Below, one piece after another: positions 6,520-12,441 of a stretch of 12,572 nucleotides of DNA (the first letter of the stretch is position 1; each line of letters opens with the position of its first letter). Both the position numbers and the translations under genes were made by a program. Below the pieces are notes generated by a model that did no database searches, was not told the DNA's origin, and saw only the letters and a list, made by a program, of their open reading frames with translations. Source of the stretch: Actinomycetota bacterium. Lineage in GTDB: Bacteria > Zhuqueibacterota > Zhuqueibacteria > Residuimicrobiales > Krinioviventaceae. Location of the stretch: assembly GCA_011682565.1 (NCBI GenBank), contig JAACEJ010000033.1:1-12572 (forward strand), in the 5' to 3' direction.

Positions 6520-8424
6520 ATGAAAAACGCTCATTCTAGCTCGATTGCGATTCTAATTTTTCTAATTTTATTTTCACGAACTTTTGCTGATGAAACGAAA
6601 CTTGGCGATGTGAATGAAGGCAGCAAGGCAGTTCCTGTGCATGTCATTAATATGTACGATGCGACCGGCGCAAAAATCCGATTTGATGACCAGCCGATAA
6701 TGCCCTTCTCCACCAAGCAGACGTGCCTTCAGTGTCATAATTATGGTAAAATCAGTGCGGGATGGCATTTCAATGCCAATGACCCCAATGCTGATCCGGG
6801 AAGGCCCGGAGAGCCGTGGATTTTGTCCGATCAAATAACGGCAACTCAAATTCCTGTCTCGTACCGTCCGTGGCCGGGTGTTTATAATCCCAAAAAACTT
6901 GGAATGACTTCTTTTGGTTTTGTCCAAAGGTTCGGCAGGCAGATGCCGGGAGGCGGTGTGGGAGAAGACGGGAATTCTGATCCCGACAGCCTTTATTTGC
7001 GCTGGATGATTTCCGGCAAGCTTGAAATAAACTGCCTGAGTTGTCACGATGCCGATGCGGCTCATGATCAGGCAGAATATGCTGCGCAGATGCCGCGGCA
7101 AAACTTTCGCTGGGCGCCTGCGGCCTCGTGTGCGTTTGCAGAGGTTAAGGGATCTGCCAAAGACATGCCGGGCAATTATGATATTTATTTTGGCGGTGTG
7201 GGAGATGAGCCGCGCGAGGTTCCGCCATCTGTAAAATACAAAGAAGGTACTTTTAATTCAAAGGGTAAAGTTTTTTTCAATGTCGTTCGCCAGGTTGCGA
7301 ACGAGAGATGTTTCTATTGTCATTCAACAAAGTATATCGGCAGTGCTAAAACCGAAAGATGGCAGCACGAACAGGATATTCATTTGAAATCCGGGATGAT
7401 GTGTGTGGACTGCCATCGAAACGGGTTGGATCATCACATAGTGCGTGGTTATGAGGACGAAGCTCAGGATACCGGGAATCCTTCCGTTGCGTCGTTTTCA
7501 TGTAAAGGCTGTCACATTCCGGACAAATCAACCGGAGTGCCGCAAGCAGGGCGAATGGGTGCACCTGTACCGAAACATGCCGGAATTCCGACTGTCCATT
7601 TTGAAAAACTTTCCTGCACAGCCTGTCACTCCGGTCCGTGGCCATCTAAGCAAACGCAGGATGTGAAAACATCCAAAGCACATGCATTGGGTGTGCATGG
7701 TGCTGCTGTTGCCGATGATGCGGCGCCGAGAATTGTCGGCCCTGTTTTTGTAAAAGGCCGGGATGGCAAGATTGCACCACATGAACTCATTTTTCCATCA
7801 TTTTGGGCTTCTGTTAAAGGAGACAGCGTAAAACCGATTTTACCGAATGTTGTTCGACCCATCGTGATTCAGGTGATTACAGCGGATACGCTGACGGACA
7901 GCACGAATATCGCAAAAATGAATGCAGGTGAGTGGCCAAATTTTACCAAAAAGAAAATTTCACAAATTCTCGTCAAGCTGGCCGAAAAAGATTCGACAAA
8001 ATCATTCGGCTATATCAATGCCGGAAAATTATATCACCTCACCGCAGATTCACAACTTGTGGCGGAAGATCATCCTGCGGCAAAACCGTATTCCTGGGCT
8101 TTTGCCCATAATGTACGACCGGCTTCGCAGTCATTAGGTGTTCGCGGCTGCCGGGATTGTCATTCTTTGAAATCTCCGTTTCAGTTTGCAAATATTGTTG
8201 TTCATTCTCCTATTGTCGATGATGTACCGGCAGAGAAGTCAATGTTGTCCTTTGAAAAAGTCGGTGTAGTTTATCCACGGCTGTTTGCATTATCATTTAT
8301 ATTTCGACCATGGTTAAAAATATTTTTAATATTTTGTGCTGTTGTACTGGTCGCTGTTCTTGGTGTTTTTGCGTTTAAAGGATTTGACAAGATTCTAAAA
8401 TCGATTTCGGAAAAGCAGTGGTAA
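6520..8424 (+). CDS. Seven-heme, membrane-anchored c-type cytochrome
   Basis: A 634-residue protein with a Sec signal peptide (residues 1 to about 23, core IAILIFLILFSRTFA). Seven CXXCH heme c sites are visible: CLQCH (69-73), CLSCH (172-176), CFYCH (264-268), CVDCH (295-299), CKGCH (328-332), CTACH (366-370) and CRDCH (544-548). A single membrane helix at about 599-620 (LKIFLIFCAVVLVAVLGVFAF) and a short basic tail anchor it to the inner membrane with the hemes in the periplasm. The first six sites lie in the N-terminal 370 residues; the seventh follows a heme-free stretch of about 170 residues (371-543) that may be a separate domain. Many extra His residues could be distal ligands. One unpaired Cys is at 204. 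Likely role: periplasmic electron transfer or a multiheme reductase. I cannot assign it to a named enzyme family such as NrfA or octaheme tetrathionate reductase. It is followed after 23 nt by a cytochrome-b-like gene, a common quinol-oxidising pairing. A GAGGG sits close to the ATG (within 2-7 nt). Confidence 0.9.
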   Translation: MKNAHSSSIAILIFLILFSRTFADETKLGDVNEGSKAVPVHVINMYDATGAKIRFDDQPIMPFSTKQTCLQCHNYGKISAGWHFNANDPNADPGRPGEPWILSDQITATQIPVSYRPWPGVYNPKKLGMTSFGFVQRFGRQMPGGGVGEDGNSDPDSLYLRWMISGKLEINCLSCHDADAAHDQAEYAAQMPRQNFRWAPAASCAFAEVKGSAKDMPGNYDIYFGGVGDEPREVPPSVKYKEGTFNSKGKVFFNVVRQVANERCFYCHSTKYIGSAKTERWQHEQDIHLKSGMMCVDCHRNGLDHHIVRGYEDEAQDTGNPSVASFSCKGCHIPDKSTGVPQAGRMGAPVPKHAGIPTVHFEKLSCTACHSGPWPSKQTQDVKTSKAHALGVHGAAVADDAAPRIVGPVFVKGRDGKIAPHELIFPSFWASVKGDSVKPILPNVVRPIVIQVITADTLTDSTNIAKMNAGEWPNFTKKKISQILVKLAEKDSTKSFGYINAGKLYHLTADSQLVAEDHPAAKPYSWAFAHNVRPASQSLGVRGCRDCHSLKSPFQFANIVVHSPIVDDVPAEKSMLSFEKVGVVYPRLFALSFIFRPWLKIFLIFCAVVLVAVLGVFAFKGFDKILKSISEKQW

Positions 8425-8447
8425 TTATAGAAAAGGAATAGCATTCT

Positions 8448-9098
8448 ATGTTTCGCTTTTTATCTTTCATTGGATTATTATTGACATGCGGTTGGCTTGC
8501 TGTTGCGCTCAAGTCAAAGTCTATTGGTTTGGCAGCAACAGGAGAGAGGCTTCGCCGGGCCGGGCAAAACATTGTCGTATCCGTTGGCAATTTCAGGTCT
8601 TTGAGCAGCGTCGAGTTTTCAAATAAGCTGCTGTTTCCATTGACACTGTTTTTTGTTCTTGTCATGGCGCTGACCGGCTTTATTCCTGTGGTATTTTTTG
8701 GAACCCACATGTCCGGCTACATTTTAATGCTGCATGTTGCAACGTCATCGCTGTTTGCCTTGTGCATTGCCCTGGCCGGGATTTTGTGGGCTCATAAGCA
8801 TCGTTTTGAGAAAGCCGATTGGCAGGTATTCCACGCCTTGTTTTCGCGAAATGCAGATGTCGATCTGACCCAAAAAGTGAAAAACGGGTTCTGGAACAAA
8901 GTGTGCTTTTGGAGTGTTATTAGCTTATCTGTTCTTGCTATATCGTCTATAGTTGCCAGTATGTACAAGATTTTTGGCACGCACGGACAGGAGCTTCTTT
9001 TACAATTTCATAGATACAGCACACTTTTGTTGATCATCTTGGCAACAATCTATACATTTCTTGTAAAAGTTGAAAACAATAAATCAGGAGGTAAATAA
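8448..9098 (+). CDS. Five-helix cytochrome b-like membrane protein with internal duplication
   Basis: A 216-residue membrane protein with helices at about 3-21, 61-84, 90-114, 151-173 and 184-206. It has an internal repeat: helix pair 61-114 carries FFGTH (H87) and a second His nine residues on (H96, L-M-L-H-V-A), and helix pair 151-206 carries IFGTH (H179) and again a His nine residues on (H188, L-Q-F-H-R-Y). Four His placed this way across two similar helix hairpins suit ligands for one or two b hemes, as in cytochrome b subunits of periplasmic respiratory enzymes. That is inference, since no exact family signature was recognised. H116 and H118 lie at the end of helix 3. The gene sits 23 nt after the seven-heme cytochrome gene, so the pair probably links the quinone pool to periplasmic hemes. 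AAGGAA 9 nt upstream supports the ATG. The last codons contain the AGGAGG of the next gene. Confidence 0.75.
   Translation: MFRFLSFIGLLLTCGWLAVALKSKSIGLAATGERLRRAGQNIVVSVGNFRSLSSVEFSNKLLFPLTLFFVLVMALTGFIPVVFFGTHMSGYILMLHVATSSLFALCIALAGILWAHKHRFEKADWQVFHALFSRNADVDLTQKVKNGFWNKVCFWSVISLSVLAISSIVASMYKIFGTHGQELLLQFHRYSTLLLIILATIYTFLVKVENNKSGGK
9086..9091 (+). promoter_or_regulatory. Consensus ribosome binding site for the discoidin gene, inside the upstream gene
   Basis: AGGAGG lies 8 nt before the ATG at 9100, within the last codons of the cytochrome b-like gene. It fixes the start at 9100 rather than an in-frame TTG at 9070, which would put ten polar residues (K-T-I-N-Q-E-V-N-K) ahead of the signal peptide. 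Confidence 0.75.
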
Positions 9099-9099
9099 A

Positions 9100-9792
9100 A
9101 TGTCAAAAAGAACTATGGCCCTCGCAGTTGTCGTTTTCTCTCTTTTGTGGATGGCAATTGCGGTTCCTGCGCAGCAGGCAAAAAAATCTTCGGAAAAATT
9201 GGTTCCCCTTAAAATTAAATTGCCCAAAGCGATGTTCATTGGAACACCAATGCCGATGAAACTCCCTAAACTGGAAAAGCCGCGGGGTAAACCCCGTCCG
9301 CCCTTCCTTGTACCCGAAGGCACAAAAAATGTTGCTCTGGGAAAACCTGTGTCCAGTACAGATGAAGAACCCGTTATTGGTGAAATTGAAATGATTACCG
9401 ATGGCGACAAAGAGGCTTCCGACGGCAGCTATGTAGAATTGGGACCGTTTGTTCAGCATATTACAATCGACCTGCAAGGTGAATATAATATCTATGCTAT
9501 TGTAATCTGGCATTACCACAAGCAGCCCAGAGTATACAAAGATGTTATCGTTCAGGTCGCCGACGATCCGGATTTTACAAAGAATGTAAAGATACTTTTT
9601 AATAATGATCTTGACAATACCGTCGGCCTGGGTGTCGGCACGGATTGGCATTATGTTGAAACTGCCGAAGGCAAATTGATCGATGCCAAAGGTGTGAAAG
9701 CACGTTATGTGCGTTGCTACAGTAACGGCAATACCAGCAATGACCTGAACCACTATATCGAGGTGGAGGTCTACGGTAAACCGGCAAAATAG
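9100..9792 (+). CDS. Secreted discoidin (F5/8 type C) domain protein
   Basis: A 230-residue protein. Signal peptide 1 to about 24 (core LAVVVFSLLWMAIAVPA). A Lys/Pro-rich linker of about 50 residues (27-75: KLVPLKIKLPK, MPMKLPKLEKPRGKPRPP) follows. One discoidin-like beta-sandwich then fills 77-227: it opens with NVALGKPVSST, has T-D-G-D (100-103), H-I-T-I-D-L-Q (120-126), a V-Q-V-A-D-D-P strand and A-R-Y-V-R (201-205), and closes with the usual E-V-E-V-Y-G. Such domains bind glycans or other surface ligands and are non-catalytic. No CXXCH or enzyme motif is visible. It begins one nucleotide after the cytochrome b-like gene and directly precedes a glycosyltransferase. Its job is most likely to bind a glycan or cell-surface partner near the cytochromes, perhaps as an accessory subunit (inference). 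It ends at TAG 9790-9792, just where the next gene's coding sequence appears to begin. Confidence 0.85.
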   Translation: MSKRTMALAVVVFSLLWMAIAVPAQQAKKSSEKLVPLKIKLPKAMFIGTPMPMKLPKLEKPRGKPRPPFLVPEGTKNVALGKPVSSTDEEPVIGEIEMITDGDKEASDGSYVELGPFVQHITIDLQGEYNIYAIVIWHYHKQPRVYKDVIVQVADDPDFTKNVKILFNNDLDNTVGLGVGTDWHYVETAEGKLIDAKGVKARYVRCYSNGNTSNDLNHYIEVEVYGKPAK

Positions 9793-9853
9793 AATATATT
9801 GGATACTGTTTTTTGCCGTATTCATTATTGCGTTAGCGCTGCGTCTTCCCCGG
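9791..9853 (+). other. Probable untranslated-as-annotated N-terminus of the glycosyltransferase (first membrane helix) lacking a start codon
   Basis: In the frame of the glycosyltransferase these 21 codons read R-I-Y-W-I-L-F-F-A-V-F-I-I-A-L-A-L-R-L-P-R, a basic residue followed by a clean membrane helix and a basic stop-transfer end. That is exactly the first helix expected before the R-P-M-H-T-D-E motif of GT-C enzymes. The frame stays open back to a TGA at 9746, but it contains no ATG, GTG or TTG before 9854; only ATA, ATT and CTG codons are available. Adding one G (AAAATAGA to AAAATGAGA) would create an ATG followed directly by AGA, overlapping the discoidin stop as ATGA without changing the discoidin product. 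Either the base is missing (mutation or assembly error) or a rare start codon is used. Confidence 0.7.
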
Positions 9854-11413
9854 TTGACGCAGCGTCCTATGCACACCGATGAAGCTGTTCATGCCATGAA
9901 ATTTGGCGCTCTCCTTGAAAAAAATGACTATCACTATGACCCTTTCGAATACCACGGACCAACGCTCAATTATTTTACCCTGATTCCTGCCTGGATCAGT
10001 TCTGCAAAAAATATTACCCAAATCAATGAAGTCACTCTTCGCATTGTCCCGGTCTTTTTTGGCCTGTTGCTTGTTCTTTTCCTTCTTTTATTGAAGAATG
10101 GATTAAGTTGGCCTGTTGTCCTTTGGGGTGGTCTTTTTACAGCAGTATCACCTGCTATGGTTTTTTACAGCCGCTATTATATTCAGGAAATGCTGCTTGT
10201 TGCATTTTCATTCGCTGTAATTGCAGCGGTTTATCGGTATCTGAAGAATAATAATTTTCTCTGGGCTCTTGCTGCCGGCATTTCTGTCGGCCTCATGTAT
10301 GCGACGAAGGAGACATGTGTCATCGCCTTCTTTTCTATGACCCTGGCAGCTATTCTGACAGGGATTGTGCAAGAAAAGAGGGATCGATCGGTTTCGCATC
10401 TTTTTAAAAATATGAATCCCCGGCATGTTCTTGCAGGTGCGGCAGCAGCAGTTGTTGTAGCCATTTTATTTTATTCTTCTTTTTTTTCGAATCCCCGCGG
10501 TATTTTAGATTCTCTGCTAACCTTCAAAAACTATGTTGGCCGGGGTACCGGTCACCAGGCTGCTCATATTTATCCCTGGTATTATTATTTCAAGATATTG
10601 CTGTTTACCAGGTATCCGGGACGACCTTTGTGGAGCGAAGCATTTATTGTGCTTCTCGCGCTGGCCGGACTTTTATCTGCTGTTTTATCCCGCAGGAAAA
10701 GAACATTTGATGCAGGGCTGCACTATTTTATTTCCTTCTATACGATCATTATGATTTTGATCTATTCCGCTATCCCGTATAAAACGCCATGGAGCATGCT
10801 TGGTTTTTACCATGGTTTGATTTTATTGGCTGCTATAGGGACGGTTGTTATTTTTAATACGATTCGAAGAAAAGTGTTTCGGACTGCTTTTATTCTTGTT
10901 TTGGCAATGGGCTCCGGGAATCTTTTATACCAATCCGTTTTATCAAATTATAAATACGAAGCCGATCCGTCAAATCCTTATGTTTACGCACATACTTCCA
11001 TGGATGTATTTAAAATAACAAAACGGGTGGAAGAAATTGCATCTGCATCGAAAGACGGCAAAAATATGATCATTGAAGTGATTTGCCCCGGAAATGATTA
11101 TTGGCCGCTGCCGTGGTATTTGCGTGCATTTCCGAATGTGGGCTGGTACAGCAGCGTGGATTTCGACTCACCTGTTGCCCCGCTTTATATCGCTTCTCCT
11201 GTTGTGGAAGATACGCTTTTGCAAAAAATTTATGAAACGCCGCCGCCGGGAGAACGGAATTTGTATGTCCCTTTGTTTGATTCTTATACCGAGCTACGCC
11301 CGAACGTGGAAATTCGCGGCTATGTAGCGAAATATTTGTGGGACGCGTATTGGCATAAGCAGGGAAATGGACAACGGGAAACGGAGACTGAAGATCGGAA
11401 GATTTATTATTAA
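9854..11413 (+). CDS. GT-C type membrane glycosyltransferase, Agl23/TIGR03663-like (start uncertain)
   Basis: At least 519 residues from the TTG at 9854, probably about 540 if the upstream helix is included. A polytopic membrane protein with about ten or more hydrophobic segments in its first 370 residues and a soluble C-terminal part. Key motifs are R-P-M-H-T-D-E-A-V-H near the N-terminus (Asp9-Glu10, the GT-C acidic pair in the first outer loop), Y-D-P-x-E-Y-H-G-P (28-36), PAMVFYSRYYIQEM (100-113) and A-T-K-E-T (150-154). This set is what I know from proteins called flippase activity-associated Agl23, a GT39/PMT-related group using lipid-linked sugars on the outer membrane face. The acceptor is unknown. 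It sits between the discoidin gene and apbE; the apbE-like gene follows 17 nt later. The last 17 residues (G-N-G-Q-R-E-T-E-T-E-D-R-K) are encoded by a degenerate 7-nt repeat and are probably not functional. Starting at 9854 would omit the first membrane helix and place the catalytic loop at the extreme N-terminus, so that start is doubtful. Confidence 0.8.
   Translation: MTQRPMHTDEAVHAMKFGALLEKNDYHYDPFEYHGPTLNYFTLIPAWISSAKNITQINEVTLRIVPVFFGLLLVLFLLLLKNGLSWPVVLWGGLFTAVSPAMVFYSRYYIQEMLLVAFSFAVIAAVYRYLKNNNFLWALAAGISVGLMYATKETCVIAFFSMTLAAILTGIVQEKRDRSVSHLFKNMNPRHVLAGAAAAVVVAILFYSSFFSNPRGILDSLLTFKNYVGRGTGHQAAHIYPWYYYFKILLFTRYPGRPLWSEAFIVLLALAGLLSAVLSRRKRTFDAGLHYFISFYTIIMILIYSAIPYKTPWSMLGFYHGLILLAAIGTVVIFNTIRRKVFRTAFILVLAMGSGNLLYQSVLSNYKYEADPSNPYVYAHTSMDVFKITKRVEEIASASKDGKNMIIEVICPGNDYWPLPWYLRAFPNVGWYSSVDFDSPVAPLYIASPVVEDTLLQKIYETPPPGERNLYVPLFDSYTELRPNVEIRGYVAKYLWDAYWHKQGNGQRETETEDRKIYY
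11363..11390 (+). repeat. Degenerate heptanucleotide repeat at the 3' end of the glycosyltransferase gene
   Basis: Reads as four 7-nt units: GGAAATG, GACAACG, GGAAACG, GAGACTG. The units resemble those at 12414-12441 after apbE. The stretch is translated as the hydrophilic tail of the glycosyltransferase, so the repeat appears to have grown into the coding end. Copies are imperfect and the last unit is shifted. Confidence 0.4.
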
Positions 11414-11430
11414 AGGTGTGAACTGAAAAA

Positions 11431-12411
11431 TTGTCAATTCATTCAGATAAAATACCTCTTGTCACCATTGGCAGTTCAGAAATTGAGGCTTATCGTTTTT
11501 CCCATAACGCCATGTCAACTGTTTACGAAATTTACATCATACATGATGATGCTGATTATGCTTATCAGGCCGCATGGGAAGCATTTGCAGAGCTTGATCG
11601 TCTGGAACAGGAACTGAGTCGATTTATTGGAAACAGTGACATATCCCGAATTAATCTTCTCAAAAAAGGGGAAAGTACCCGTGTCGGGCCGGATGCTTTT
11701 GATTGTATAAGACAATGTGCGCAGATTTACAATGATACCGAGGGTGCTTTTGATGTTACGGTTGGTTGCTTGTATGATTGCTGGCTGAATTCCGATAAGA
11801 CTTTGCGTTCGCCATCGGATGATGAGTTGCAGAAGGCTTTACAAAACACGGGTATGAACCTGCTTGCTCTCGATGAAGCGGATTATCGTGTTTACGTTAT
11901 GGCGGATTATATGGGCCTGGATCTGGGTGGATTCGGAAAAGGATACGCAATTGATAAAATGGCCCAACTTCTCATCGAATGGGAAATTGAAAATGCATTT
12001 ATTCATGGAGGAACGAGTTCCACATACGGGCTCGGATTTCCCGGAGAGGAAACGGGCTGGCCAATATCATTGAGCAATCCACAGCATCACGATGAGATTT
12101 ATGCACGCTTAAATCTTCATAATCGTGCTTTGAGCGGCTCCGGTCTGCAAAAGGGACAACATATTATCGACCCACGAGATGGATATCCTGTTGAGGGAAG
12201 GCTTGCTGCCTGGGCCTCGACACCCGATGCAGCGACGAGTGACGCCCTGTCAACTGCGTTTATGATTATGACGCCGGATGAAATTAGGCGTTATTGTACG
12301 CAGCACCCCGAAACGCAGGCGCTGGTTTTGCCAGAAAGCGATGAGCGGAATTTCGGCAAAACCATTCCCGAAAAAGACGTTTTTTCTTTTGGCTTTTCCC
12401 AAAAGAGGTGA
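11431..12411 (+). CDS. apbE: ApbE-like FAD:protein FMN transferase, without signal peptide
   Basis: A 326-residue protein of normal ApbE length. ApbE uses FAD and Mg2+ to attach FMN through a phosphoester bond to Thr/Ser of flavoproteins such as NqrB/NqrC, RnfG or exported FMN-binding proteins. Motifs in order: N-A-M-S-T near 26-30 (usually A-M-G-T), ELDRLEQELSRF then S-D-I-S-R-I-N, GAFDVTVG (105-112), LDLGGFGKGYAID (163-175), H-G-G-T-S-S (192-197), HIIDPRDGYPV (244-254) and T-S-D-A-L-S-T-A (269-276) with the metal-binding Asp at 271. All expected FAD/Mg sites look intact. Unlike most bacterial ApbE proteins it has no signal peptide or lipobox; the frame closes with TGA at 11419, so none lies upstream. 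It may act in the cytoplasm. Start is TTG 11431, with AAAGG about 14 nt upstream, which is weak; the first ATG (11512) would remove the A-M-S-T motif. No FMN-binding target is seen in the window. Confidence 0.88.
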   Translation: MSIHSDKIPLVTIGSSEIEAYRFSHNAMSTVYEIYIIHDDADYAYQAAWEAFAELDRLEQELSRFIGNSDISRINLLKKGESTRVGPDAFDCIRQCAQIYNDTEGAFDVTVGCLYDCWLNSDKTLRSPSDDELQKALQNTGMNLLALDEADYRVYVMADYMGLDLGGFGKGYAIDKMAQLLIEWEIENAFIHGGTSSTYGLGFPGEETGWPISLSNPQHHDEIYARLNLHNRALSGSGLQKGQHIIDPRDGYPVEGRLAAWASTPDAATSDALSTAFMIMTPDEIRRYCTQHPETQALVLPESDERNFGKTIPEKDVFSFGFSQKR

Positions 12412-12413
12412 AC

Positions 12414-12441
12414 GGAGACGGGAAAATGGAGACAGGAAACC
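12414..12441 (+). repeat. Degenerate GGARACN heptanucleotide repeat after apbE
   Basis: Four consecutive 7-nt units begin 3 nt after the apbE stop: GGAGACG, GGAAAAT, GGAGACA, GGAAACC, followed by T7 (12442-12448). Related units occur at 11363-11390, so this unit family flanks apbE on both sides. It is distinct in sequence from the CCATCAA array further on, though the period is the same. Confidence 0.55.

Noticed and set aside
9103..9876. A 257-codon open frame on the - strand covering the discoidin gene and the start of the glycosyltransferase
   Set aside because: It is antisense to a gene with a signal peptide, consensus ribosome binding site and recognisable domain. Its translation is rich in Cys, Arg and Ile without any recognisable fold, as expected of a shadow frame.
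12385..12406. Hairpin TCTTTTGG/CCAAAAGA as an apbE terminator
   Set aside because: The stem is AT-rich, lies inside the last apbE codons and is not followed by a T-run. The T7 at 12442 is 35 nt further on and unconnected to it.
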